Assembly: GCF_027627455.1 (NCBI RefSeq)
Contig: NZ_CP115483.1
Coordinates: forward strand, 5,332,001 to 5,396,000
Direction: 5' to 3'
From: Sphingobacterium sp. SYP-B4668
GTDB lineage: Bacteria; Bacteroidota; Bacteroidia; Sphingobacteriales; Sphingobacteriaceae
Length of the DNA: 64,000 bases
Made by a program: the position numbers and the translations under genes. The notes under the pieces are model-generated. The model saw nothing but the letters and a program-made list of their open reading frames with translations. It did not search any database and had not been told where the DNA came from. This document shows, piece after piece, positions 30,001 through 38,250 of the stretch. Each line of letters starts with the position of its first letter. Within the stretch, counting starts at the first letter, position 1.

Positions 30001-30210
30001 TGCAATTTCGTTTCCTGACATCGCAGTCAAACGTAGAGCGAGCCCCCCTTCAGAAGGTACCCGCCACAGGTCTCCATCGTAACTAAACACAACGGTATTT
30101 CCATCTGGACTTAGTGTAGGATAAGACAAAAATGAGACCGGTGATTGAGCGTGAGCCCCAAGCAGACTACCGAAAGAAAGTCCCAATGAACACAGAAAAA
30201 CTTTTATCAT
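27049..30210 (-). CDS. Tricorn-like S41 protease with WD40-type propeller
   Basis: A 1053-residue exported protease. Signal peptide at 1-21 (ends GAHAQ). Residues about 25-560 hold PD40/WD40-like propeller repeats (for example SPDGNTVVFSYDGDLWRVP, SPDGKWLAFSS, SPDGKYIYFASN). A Lys/Asp-rich spacer follows, then a tricorn C1 domain near 670-770, a PDZ domain near 770-860 and the S41 core near 900-1030 with NEQSLSDAEMTAAGF (nucleophile Ser). Tricorn proteases cut peptides into short pieces; this version acts in the periplasm or at the surface. TATTTTTG, a -7 box, ends only one base before the ATG, so the mRNA may be leaderless or the true start lie further in. Confidence 0.92.
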   Translation of the reverse strand: MIKVFLCSLGLSFGSLLGAHAQSPVSFLSYPTLSPDGNTVVFSYDGDLWRVPSEGGLALRLTAMSGNEIAPRISPDGKWLAFSSSQNGNMDVYTMPMEGGDIKQLTYHDAGDEVDSWSWDSQSIYFTSSRYNRFTSYRVNIGGGTAERLFPHYFNTIHNVVESPKGELLFNDSWESYSSANRKRYKGAFNPDILSYNLKSKVFKQYTDYEGKDFWASVDLKGNIYFASDEGSDEFNLYTFANDKKVALTKFSTSIKRPVVSANGAKVVFEKDYQLFVYDVETKKTIQPKISLSRNQVLGKQQEFDIKDNVSYLDVSVDGKKMAFVSRGELFVSDIDGKFVRQMPSHGERVMEVSWLKDNKTLLYSQTYEGYLNWFTTTADGKGGEKQLTQDHRNNRDIAFNKERTQAVYLSGRDEVRLLDLTSLKSKTIVKDEIWAFQNSSPSFSPDGEYVLFTAYRNFEQDILVHHLKTNSTINLTNTGVSETSPAWSPDGKYIYFASNRTKPSYPTGMQNARIYRMALEDFDEDYRSAKFDELFDESSNTKRDSTAVKKNGQDKKDETKAASTIKPMVMIDTQGLMDRITLASPAFGSQYNPSVFKKGDKTYLFFSSNHEGRGALYRTVMEPFVPNKTEKVVDGGVNSFFESGGKYYALSRGGIQKYNLEANKLDKVEVSLKFQRNLEKEFAQMFYETWAGIEENFYDGTFHGVDWEGIKRRYEAYLPNINNRSDLRILLNDMLGELNASHLGFNSSGPEERRNFVYVTNETGILYDQKDPYKVSQIIQRGPAGRKGVDVKVGDQLVEINGRKLDKSMDRDFYFTQPSLAEELELTFVRDGKKVKTNIRPQSTTTQREQLYDEWIKGNRSRVDALSKNRIAYSHMKNMGGEQLEQFLLDMAEQENNKEAIILDLRYNTGGNVHDEVLRFLSQRPYLHWQYRDGKRSPQSNFAPAAKPIVLLINEQSLSDAEMTAAGFKELKLGKIIGTETYRWIIFTSAKGLVDGSMYRVPAWGCYTLDGKDLELTGVSPDIAVRNTFVDRIEERDPQLERAIQEIINDLK

Positions 30211-30434
30211 GCAAAAATAGGTTATACTGTTTTATAATCTCTAAGCACCAAATTTAACATACTAATTCTGTTTAAACTCGCTTCTCCATCAAGTATTTGT
30301 TTTTTTACAATCACTTGCCGAGCCTAACAAGCTATTACAACCCGGAAGAACTCTCCTTTTTAACCTTTTTTCACACACTCATCGCCAGTAGCTATTTTGT
30401 AGCATTCAAACTTTTACTATTTTTGCTGCCATTA

Positions 30435-30818
30435 ATGAAAGCATTAGTATACATCGTCACTACGTGCTTGCTCCTCTTTTGGGGGCATGGGGAGACTTTC
30501 GCATTCCCGCACGATAGCGGGACCGCACACTTCTCTGTCCCGTATACTAAAACTCAACACTCTTCCTATACTCACCACCTATCCAAAAAGAATGTATCTT
30601 CCGAATTAGAGAAAGATTTAACATCCATTGAAAGCGAAGACACCGATATCGCTTTTAATAGAAAATATACTCTGCTTCCTAGCTATTATTTAGTTCTTTC
30701 CTATACACTACTTTACAATCAAGCGTACAATGAGACCACACAACTTCCATCCTGCAGTTTCAATCTCACCTATCACGCACCCGACAAATACATCCTCCAA
30801 CATGCTTTGAGGATTTGA
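30435..30818 (+). CDS. Small exported protein of unknown function
   Basis: About 127 residues from the ATG at 30435, which starts a signal sequence (MKALVYIVTTCLLLFWGHGE). The rest is polar (Ser/Thr/His/Tyr rich) with a second short hydrophobic stretch YYLVLSYTLLYN. No family was recognised. The open frame begins at 30297 but the extra residues upstream are hydrophobic and Phe-rich like translated non-coding DNA. It stands 250 bp upstream of the RND efflux operon on the same strand; a link with the pump is only positional. Confidence 0.4.
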   Translation: MKALVYIVTTCLLLFWGHGETFAFPHDSGTAHFSVPYTKTQHSSYTHHLSKKNVSSELEKDLTSIESEDTDIAFNRKYTLLPSYYLVLSYTLLYNQAYNETTQLPSCSFNLTYHAPDKYILQHALRI

Positions 30819-31066
30819 TTCCAATTAAACGACCTTCCTCAGCTTTCATGTAGTCTCGCAGCACTAGATACCAACCGTTTTTAGTATTGCCGCAGTATAT
30901 TATTTTTTTGCTGTAGAAGCCCCTTTTATTCAGAACTCGCTTCCCGATTTCTATTCTCCATTTTGCTCATTATCAAAATAACAGCACATCGTGAACCTGC
31001 TCTTTGATTCTATCAGAAGTCAAACATTTGTCAACCACGCACGTGCCCTCATAATACATCCATACA

Positions 31067-32149
31067 ATGAAAATAATTGTCCTATCTATAATTGCTTGCA
31101 CACTTATGCTACAATTTGCTTGCAGTCCTAAGAAAGAAGAAAAACAAGAAATCGCCAGATATGCGATTACCAGCCCCTTAATAATGGACACCACCTTTAC
31201 CAAGGAGTACGTTTCTCAAATAAAGTCCTTTCAAAACATTGAAATCAGAGCCCAGGAAAAGGGCTTTCTGCAGCAGATATACGTAGACGAAGGACAATTC
31301 GTAAAGGCTGGTCAACTTCTGTTTCGGATTATGCCTAAAATATACGAAGCCGAATATCAAAAGGCCGAAGCCGAAGCCAAAGTCGCCGAAATTGAACTGC
31401 AGAACACTCGATCCCTTGTTGATAAGGATATCGTATCCAAGAATGAGCAGGCTCTGGCACAAGCAAGGCTAGATCATGCCAACGCCGAGAAAGCTCTAGC
31501 TAAGCTACACCTTTCTTTCACCGAGATAAGAGCACCTTTTAACGGCACCATAGACCGCATACCCAAAAAATTAGGAAGCCTGATAGACGAAGGGGAGCTC
31601 CTGACCAATTTGTCTGACAATCGACAAGTATTTGCCTATTTCAATGTTTCAGAACCCGAATATCTAGACTATCAAACCAATACTAAAAATAGAGGAAGCA
31701 ATACTGTCAATCTATTATTAGCGAACAATCAGCTCCTTCCCAATAAAGGTCTTATCGAGACAATAGAAAGCGAGTTCGATAGCGAGACAGGCAATATTGC
31801 CTTTCGTGCAAAGTTTCCCAATCCAGATAAATTACTACGAAACGGAGAAACAGGTAAAGTACTTATGACATTGCCCCTCACAAATGCTTTGGTCATTCCT
31901 CAGAAAGCAACTTATGAAACCCAAGATCAAAAATATGTGTTCATCATCGATAAAGAAGGTGTGGCAAGGTCCAAAAACATCCAAGTTGCCTATGAACTTC
32001 CAGACCTATATGTCATAAGTGCAGGTCTCTCTCAGGGGGATAAGATCCTCTTAGAAGGTGTTCAAAAGGTAAAGGACGATCAAAAAATTCAAACCAAGTT
32101 TGAAGATCCTGCAAAAGTTCTTCTATCCCTCAAATTAAACGCAGAGTAA
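31067..32149 (+). CDS. RND efflux periplasmic adaptor (membrane fusion protein), lipoprotein
   Basis: A 360-residue AcrA/MexA-type adaptor that joins the inner-membrane pump to the outer-membrane channel. The lipobox is LQFACS, with Cys near residue 19. Then come a beta-barrel/lipoyl half (GFLQQIYVDEGQFVKAGQLLFRI), a long helical hairpin rich in Ala/Glu/Lys (about 95-150), the second lipoyl half (IRAPFNGTIDRIPKKLGSL), a barrel domain and the membrane-proximal domain. First gene of a three-gene operon: the pump follows after 22 bp. No regulator gene is adjacent. Confidence 0.93.
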   Translation: MKIIVLSIIACTLMLQFACSPKKEEKQEIARYAITSPLIMDTTFTKEYVSQIKSFQNIEIRAQEKGFLQQIYVDEGQFVKAGQLLFRIMPKIYEAEYQKAEAEAKVAEIELQNTRSLVDKDIVSKNEQALAQARLDHANAEKALAKLHLSFTEIRAPFNGTIDRIPKKLGSLIDEGELLTNLSDNRQVFAYFNVSEPEYLDYQTNTKNRGSNTVNLLLANNQLLPNKGLIETIESEFDSETGNIAFRAKFPNPDKLLRNGETGKVLMTLPLTNALVIPQKATYETQDQKYVFIIDKEGVARSKNIQVAYELPDLYVISAGLSQGDKILLEGVQKVKDDQKIQTKFEDPAKVLLSLKLNAE

Positions 32150-32171
32150 GGCACCTAAAAAAGGAAAAATT

Positions 32172-35100
32172 ATGTTTAAGAAATTCATTCGTCGACCGGT
32201 CCTCTCTATTGTAATCTCATTGATTATCATATTTGTAGGGCTTTTATCACTGGCCAAACTGCCAGTAACACAATTTCCCTCCATTTCACCCCCCAAAGTA
32301 AACATTACGGCTGCTTATCCAGGGGCAAACAACGAGTTATTGATTAAATCTGTGGTCATACCATTAGAAAGAGGCCTAAATGGGATTCCTGGGATGAAAT
32401 ACATGACCTCCGACGCTGGAAATGATGGAGAGGCATCCATTCAGATTGTATTTGACTTGGGGACAGATCCCAACGTCGCTGCAGTAAATGTTCAAAACCG
32501 AGTCTCATCTGTTGTCAACAAATTACCTCCGCTAGTGGTTCGCGAAGGCGTTAAAATCACACGAGAAGAACCCAACATGCTCATGTATATCAACTTATAC
32601 AGCGACGACCCAAAAGCCGATCAAAAATTCCTCTTTAACTATGCCGACATCAACGTCATGTCCGAATTGAGACGGGTTAGTGGTGTTGGTTTTGCTGAAA
32701 TATTAGGCACTCGTGAATATGCCATGCGCATCTGGTTGAAGCCAGATAGGCTAACTGCTTATAATATTTCTGCTGATGAAATCATGGAAGCTTTAAGTCA
32801 GCAAAGTTTAGAAGCTTCACCCGGTAAAACAGGAGAAAGCTCTGGTAAACGATCCCAATCTTTTGAATATATCTTGAAATATCCCGGCCGTTTTAACAAT
32901 GAAAAAGACTATGGAAATATCATTCTCAAAGCCAAGTCAGGTGGTGAGTTTGTCAGATTAAAAGATGTTGCTGATATTGAATTTGGTTCGTCAATGTATG
33001 ATATATACTCCACACTAAATGGGAAACCATCCGCAGCAATTACCGTAAAACAGTCTTATGGTTCAAATGCCAGTGAAGTAATCAAAAATGTGAAAACATT
33101 GATGGCCGATCTTCAGAAGAACAATCTACCTAAGGGGATGCACTACGACATCAGTTATGATGTTTCTCGTTTTTTGGACGCTTCCATAGAAAAAGTTGTC
33201 CACACCCTATTCGAAGCCTTTATATTAGTTGCCATTGTTGTATTTATGTTTCTCGGTGACTGGCGCTCCACAATTATCCCTGCCTTAGCCGTTCCCGTCT
33301 CACTAGTTGGCACATTTGCGATTATGTCAGCCTTTGGCATTACCCTCAACATGATTTCCCTTTTTGCCCTCGTAATGGCAATTGGAGTAGTCGTTGATGA
33401 TGCAATCGTCGTCATCGAGGCTGTGCATGCCAAAATGGAAGAGAAAAATCTATCCCCTCTAAAGGCCACAGAAGAAGCTATGCATGAGATTAGTGGTGCC
33501 ATTATCGCCATTACGTTGGTCATGGCCTCTGTATTTATCCCCGTCGCCTTTATGTCGGGCCCCGTTGGAGTCTTCTACCGACAATTTTCTATAACCATGG
33601 CCTCAGCTATAATCCTATCTGGTGTAGCCGCATTAACCTTGACACCCGCACTCTGTGCCCTGATTCTGAAAAACAATCATGGAAAACCCAGAAAGAAAAG
33701 TCTCATTACCCTCCTTTTAGATAAATTCAATAATTTATTTACAAAGGGAGCACGACGGTACGAGGCTCTTTTAAATAAAACCGTTACCAAAAAAGCTATT
33801 ACTTTACCCTTACTACTAGCATTTTGCGTCTGTACATTTTTGCTAAGCAACACCCTTCCTTCGGGATTTATTCCTGGAGAAGACCAAGGCATGATTTACG
33901 CCATTATCCAGACTCCGCCTGGCTCTACTTTGGAAAGGACCAATCAAATCGCGAAAGAACTTTTAAGAGAATCGGAGGACATCGAAGGTGTACAGTCCGT
34001 TTCCTCATTGGCAGGTTATGAAATTCTGACAGAAGGAACCGGTTCCAATTCTGGGACCTGCCTCATTAATCTCAAAAGTTGGGAAGAACGCAAAGAGTCT
34101 GCTGCACAGATTATTGAAGAGTTGGAAGAAAAAGCAAAAAATATACCGGGAGCCAATATTGAGTTTTTTCAACCACCCTCCATTCCCGGTTACGGTGCCG
34201 CAGGTGGTTTTGAACTTCGCTTGCTAGACAAAGCCGGAAGTGGAGACTATCAGAAAATGGAGCACGTAAGCACTGATTTTGTAAGAGAGCTAAAAAAACG
34301 TCCTGAATTGGGATCCGCTTTCACCTTTTATTCTGCAAGTTTCCCACAATATATGTTGAGGATTGACAATGATCTTGCCGAACAAAAAGGAATCACCATA
34401 GAAAAAGCAATGGACAATCTTTCGACACTAATCGGCTCTAATTACGAGACCAGCTTTATTCGTTTCGACAGGCCATACAAAGTTATTGTTCAGGCCAGCC
34501 CACAATACCGAGCCCTTCCCACAGATCTATTGAAGTTATATGTTAAGAACGATAAAGATCAGATGGTACCATATGCCGCCTTTATGCGATTAGAAAAGGT
34601 ATATGGCCTGTCCGAGATCACTCGCCACAATATGTATAACTCCGCCGAGGTCAGTGGATCCCCAGCCCCAGCATACAGTAGTGGACAGGCTATTAAAGCC
34701 ATCCAAGAAGTCGCAGACAAAAAGTTACCCCGGGGGTTTGGTATCGATTGGGCTGGAATCTCGAAAGACGAAGTAAGCCGAGGCAATGAAGCTATTTATA
34801 TATTTCTGATTTGCTTAGGATTTGTATACTTGATTCTCTCTGCACAATATGAAAGTTTCATTCTTCCACTCCCCGTTATCCTTTCCTTACCTACAGGTAT
34901 ATTTGGAGCATTTCTCTGTCTCAAGTTACTCGGACTAGAAAACAATATTTATGCGCAAGTTGCGATGGTTATGTTGATTGGACTACTGGGTAAAAATGCG
35001 GTATTAATAGTAGAATTCGCTGTACAGAAAAAAGCAGAAGAAGGTATTTCCGTCCTAAAAGCCGCTATTGAAGGTGCCACTATTCGCTTCCGTCCGATCT

Positions 35101-35363
35101 TGATGACATCGTTTGCATTCATTGCCGGATTGATTCCTTTGGTACTAGCCACCGGTCCTGGCGCGCTGGGCAACCGGACTATCGGAACTGCCGCCGCCGG
35201 AGGCATGTTTATCGGAACGATTTTCGGGTTGATGATTATTCCAGGACTATATTACATTTTCGGAACCCTTGCTGAAAAGTCCAGATTGGCAAAATATGAA
35301 GAAGAAAATCCATTAACAGAAAAAACTGAACCCTATGAACACGATGGAAAATTTGAAGACTAA
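32172..35363 (+). CDS. RND efflux permease (HAE1/AcrB type)
   Basis: A 1063-residue inner-membrane proton-drug antiporter. Two homologous halves each have a first helix, a large periplasmic loop and further helices, 12 in total. The proton-relay pair is seen in VVDDAIVVIE near 410, and the partner Lys in LLGKNAVLIVEFA near 940. The N-terminus FIRRPVLSIVISLIII is typical. The substrate range is unknown. It overlaps the next gene by 29 bp. Confidence 0.95.
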   Translation: MFKKFIRRPVLSIVISLIIIFVGLLSLAKLPVTQFPSISPPKVNITAAYPGANNELLIKSVVIPLERGLNGIPGMKYMTSDAGNDGEASIQIVFDLGTDPNVAAVNVQNRVSSVVNKLPPLVVREGVKITREEPNMLMYINLYSDDPKADQKFLFNYADINVMSELRRVSGVGFAEILGTREYAMRIWLKPDRLTAYNISADEIMEALSQQSLEASPGKTGESSGKRSQSFEYILKYPGRFNNEKDYGNIILKAKSGGEFVRLKDVADIEFGSSMYDIYSTLNGKPSAAITVKQSYGSNASEVIKNVKTLMADLQKNNLPKGMHYDISYDVSRFLDASIEKVVHTLFEAFILVAIVVFMFLGDWRSTIIPALAVPVSLVGTFAIMSAFGITLNMISLFALVMAIGVVVDDAIVVIEAVHAKMEEKNLSPLKATEEAMHEISGAIIAITLVMASVFIPVAFMSGPVGVFYRQFSITMASAIILSGVAALTLTPALCALILKNNHGKPRKKSLITLLLDKFNNLFTKGARRYEALLNKTVTKKAITLPLLLAFCVCTFLLSNTLPSGFIPGEDQGMIYAIIQTPPGSTLERTNQIAKELLRESEDIEGVQSVSSLAGYEILTEGTGSNSGTCLINLKSWEERKESAAQIIEELEEKAKNIPGANIEFFQPPSIPGYGAAGGFELRLLDKAGSGDYQKMEHVSTDFVRELKKRPELGSAFTFYSASFPQYMLRIDNDLAEQKGITIEKAMDNLSTLIGSNYETSFIRFDRPYKVIVQASPQYRALPTDLLKLYVKNDKDQMVPYAAFMRLEKVYGLSEITRHNMYNSAEVSGSPAPAYSSGQAIKAIQEVADKKLPRGFGIDWAGISKDEVSRGNEAIYIFLICLGFVYLILSAQYESFILPLPVILSLPTGIFGAFLCLKLLGLENNIYAQVAMVMLIGLLGKNAVLIVEFAVQKKAEEGISVLKAAIEGATIRFRPILMTSFAFIAGLIPLVLATGPGALGNRTIGTAAAGGMFIGTIFGLMIIPGLYYIFGTLAEKSRLAKYEEENPLTEKTEPYEHDGKFED

Positions 35364-36792
35364 GCGCTTAATTCCAGCAATTGCGCTATCGATTGCCTTA
35401 GTGGGATGCAGTGCTCCCAAAGCCACTGTCATAAGAGACCAGATAAAAGAAAATATCCCTCAAAATTTTCAACCTTCCACACCCCAAGACACCAGCCACA
35501 ATAGTGGCGCAACCCCTTGGAGGCAATTTTTCACCGACCCCAATTTGGTAAGTCTTATCGAGACGGCCATAACAAACAATCAAGAATTGTTAATTACACT
35601 TCAGCAGATAGAAATTGCCAAAAGCAATGTCGGCTATAAAAAAGGAAAACTAAGTCCTTTCGTTGCAGCCAAACTTGGTACTAGCTTAACTAAAGCAGGT
35701 CGATATACCAGTGAAGGCGCAGGTGATGCCACGACCGAGATTGAGCCAGGAAAAGAAATACCCGACCCCCTTGGGAATTTTGAGGGTGGCTTAATGGCCA
35801 ATTGGGAAATTGATATTTGGAAAAAACTCCGAACAGAAAAGGCAGCAGCGGTAGCACACTACCTTTCAACAGTTGAAGGCAAAAACTTTGTTCTTTCCAA
35901 TTTAATTGAAGAAGTCGCTAACAATTATTATGAATTATTAGCCTTAGACAATCAGTTGGATATCCTACGGCAATATATCGGTCTACAACAAAAAGCGCTG
36001 GACATTTCTCGAATTCAAAAACAGGCAGCCGCGACAACAGAGTTAGCCGTGAAAAAATTTGAGGCCGAACTCGCCAAATCCAAAGCAACCGAATATACTA
36101 TTCACCAGCAGATCACCGAAAAAGAAAACCAAATCAATACGCTCCTTGGGCGCTATCCCCAAGAAATCGTAAGAACAAAGGATAGCTTTATGTCCACCAT
36201 ACCACCCCCTGTATATACCGGAATTCCATCACAGCTTCTCGCCAACAGACCCGATATCAAACAGGCGGAATGGGAACTAAAATCTGCAAAACTCGATGTA
36301 GAAGCTGCTCGGAAGGAATTCTATCCTTCACTCGAAATCTCAGCGACACTCGGGTTAGAGGCCTTTAAGCCATCTTATTTAGTAAAAATGCCTGAATCTA
36401 TAGCTGCCGGTCTAGTGGGTGAGTTGGCCGGTCCATTGATTAATAAAAGTGCAATAAAAGCCAACTTTCAATCGGCGGATGCCCGGCAGATACAGGCTTT
36501 ATATGAATATGACAAGACAATCTTGAATGCCTATCTCGATATTGCCAACCTCATGTCAAAAGTCAAAAACATCGCACAATATTATCAGTTGAAATCAGAA
36601 GAAACACTAGCTTTAGATCAATCCATTGACATCGCCAATCAATTATTTTCAAACGCTAGGGCGGACTATCTCGAAGTTTTGCTTAACCAAAGAGATGCTT
36701 TAGACGCGAAACTGGAATTAATAGAGGCAAAGCAAAAGCAATTAAGCACCGTCGTTGATATCTATAAAGGCTTAGGAGGAGGCTGGAAGTAA
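35335..36792 (+). CDS. Outer-membrane efflux channel (TolC/OprM type), lipoprotein
   Basis: A 485-residue TolC-fold lipoprotein: signal MENLKTKRLIPAIALSIALV then lipobox VGCS. Two helical outer membrane efflux protein repeats follow (VEEVANNYYELLALDNQLDIL near 195 and LANRPDIKQAEWELKSAKLDV near 300, the latter being the conserved RPDI motif). It begins 29 bp inside the end of the permease gene (ATG 35335 or 35344), implying translational coupling and a single operon for the whole tripartite pump. Confidence 0.93.
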   Translation: MNTMENLKTKRLIPAIALSIALVGCSAPKATVIRDQIKENIPQNFQPSTPQDTSHNSGATPWRQFFTDPNLVSLIETAITNNQELLITLQQIEIAKSNVGYKKGKLSPFVAAKLGTSLTKAGRYTSEGAGDATTEIEPGKEIPDPLGNFEGGLMANWEIDIWKKLRTEKAAAVAHYLSTVEGKNFVLSNLIEEVANNYYELLALDNQLDILRQYIGLQQKALDISRIQKQAAATTELAVKKFEAELAKSKATEYTIHQQITEKENQINTLLGRYPQEIVRTKDSFMSTIPPPVYTGIPSQLLANRPDIKQAEWELKSAKLDVEAARKEFYPSLEISATLGLEAFKPSYLVKMPESIAAGLVGELAGPLINKSAIKANFQSADARQIQALYEYDKTILNAYLDIANLMSKVKNIAQYYQLKSEETLALDQSIDIANQLFSNARADYLEVLLNQRDALDAKLELIEAKQKQLSTVVDIYKGLGGGWK

Positions 36793-36809
36793 CAGCTTGC
36801 AATCCCTTC

Positions 36810-36862
36810 GAAATCGTCACGGTATTTCTGAAACTAAGCTCCGAAATATCGTGATGATTTTC
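36810..36862 (+). terminator. Long inverted repeat after the RND operon
   Basis: GAAATCGTCACGGTATTTC at 36810-36828 pairs with 36843-36862 (GAAATATCGTGATGATTTTC) with a few G-U pairs. It lies directly after the efflux operon and probably ends transcription, although the following T tract is short. Confidence 0.5.
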
Positions 36863-36948
36863 TAGATTATTTCCAGTGTCACCCCCGTCCCTGACAACCT
36901 ATTTCAACTAGAGCACTTATTTATAAATTTCCTCTTATTCACCTTCCT

Positions 36949-37659
36949 TTAGGAATAAAGCAACCCAAATACTATCCCTGCAAAAATAAAGCTGTCATAG
37001 CGATCCAATATTCCACCGTGTTCAGGAATAAGCTTACTATAATCTTTTATCAAACACATCCGCTTATACCAAGAAGCCAATATATCCCCAACAAAAGCAC
37101 TCGCGCAAATCACCAATGGCGATACCCAAATCGCGTTTCCAGAAATCTCCAACCACCGTGTCATATATATACCGGTAGCGCTTCCCATCACGGTTCCTCC
37201 GATTACACCCGCGATTGTCTTATTCGGACTGATATTTGGTAGAATTTTCCGCTTACCGAAAAGCTGCCCGGTCAATTGTGCAAACCCATCAAAGGTAAAG
37301 ACAATCATATACACATATAGTATAAATACCGACGACATCTTAACGGAAAATCCATAGAAGAAAAAGGATAAAACGAGGAAAAAAATGATAGAAACCCCCA
37401 GAAATACTCCCCCTCGCTTTGAAGACCGCCAACCTTTACAAATTTCATACGTCCCTATAAACAATAAACCTATCGCTAGATTCTGCATATAACCCTTATA
37501 TATACACCAAATTGTTCCTGCCACAATTATGAGATAGAAAAGATACTTTATCCAGCGCCCTTTAGCTTTATCAATATCTTCATTCATATTCAAAATAGCC
37601 AAAGCAATTGCTCCTACCGCGAAAAATGTAATTACGATATACAATGACGACCAGAGCAT
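36949..37659 (-). CDS. CdsA-like phosphatidate cytidylyltransferase family protein
   Basis: A 236-residue inner-membrane enzyme of the CTP-transferase family. The complete family signature is near the C-terminus: SWYKRMCLIKDYSKLIPEHG and then GILDRYDS; the upstream ISPNKT and GGT motifs are also present. Six or seven hydrophobic helices precede them. It follows the CDP-alcohol phosphatidyltransferase gene with a 2-bp gap. A second, canonical cdsA lies at 58588-59388, so this copy may act on a different lipid or alcohol phosphate; that is inference. Confidence 0.85.
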   Translation of the reverse strand: MLWSSLYIVITFFAVGAIALAILNMNEDIDKAKGRWIKYLFYLIIVAGTIWCIYKGYMQNLAIGLLFIGTYEICKGWRSSKRGGVFLGVSIIFFLVLSFFFYGFSVKMSSVFILYVYMIVFTFDGFAQLTGQLFGKRKILPNISPNKTIAGVIGGTVMGSATGIYMTRWLEISGNAIWVSPLVICASAFVGDILASWYKRMCLIKDYSKLIPEHGGILDRYDSFIFAGIVFGLLYS

Positions 37660-37661
37660 AC

Positions 37662-38243
37662 TTACTTAGTTCTACTACGTAAGACAAAGAAAATGCTCCT
37701 TAGATTGGAGTTAAGACTCGGCAATAAAATAACCAACATTAATTCCTCTATATACGCAAAACAGCTGATAACGAGCATAAAATAGAAATAACCCTCGTGA
37801 AACTCGAATACAAAAAAGGTAAAAATAAAGATGCCCTGCACATAACCCGTTACCTTATAGGACCACAAATGAAAACTTGGAAACCGTCCAAAACGAATCA
37901 CGGATAATAGTTGTGGAAGCATCCACATGACCATCAATATCGCAAACTCAGCACGATACTCCATCACGAATGCCCGCTCCAGCATAACCATTCCCATAAA
38001 TGCCATTACATAGGTTCCGATGTCTGCCAGTGAATCCAACTTCGCTCCCAATTCCGTTTCTAGATGAAACACTCTAGCAATCAGACCATCCAATATATCG
38101 GTTATCAAATTAATCGACAACAATATAATAAACAGCGAATTATTCCCAACCACGATTGCTTGTACGATAAAAGGTACCGCCAAGAGACGGTATGCTGATA
38201 GTACATTCGGTACGTTCCACAATTTTTCTTTCTTTGATTCCAT
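37662..38243 (-). CDS. CDP-alcohol phosphatidyltransferase family protein
   Basis: A 193-residue membrane enzyme that condenses a CDP-lipid with an alcohol. The catalytic motif DG-x2-AR-x8-G-x3-D-x3-D is complete in DGLIAR...ELGAKLDSLAD near residue 60-85. Substrate (glycerol phosphate, serine, inositol or other) cannot be told. The start at 38243 (MESKKEKLWNVPNVLSAYR) is chosen because the family begins shortly before NVPN; the frame open to 38384 overlaps the HMG-CoA reductase gene. The gap to HMG-CoA reductase is 7 bp, to the CdsA-like gene 2 bp: one operon. Confidence 0.9.
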   Translation of the reverse strand: MESKKEKLWNVPNVLSAYRLLAVPFIVQAIVVGNNSLFIILLSINLITDILDGLIARVFHLETELGAKLDSLADIGTYVMAFMGMVMLERAFVMEYRAEFAILMVMWMLPQLLSVIRFGRFPSFHLWSYKVTGYVQGIFIFTFFVFEFHEGYFYFMLVISCFAYIEELMLVILLPSLNSNLRSIFFVLRSRTK

Positions 38244-38250
38244 CGTTAAA

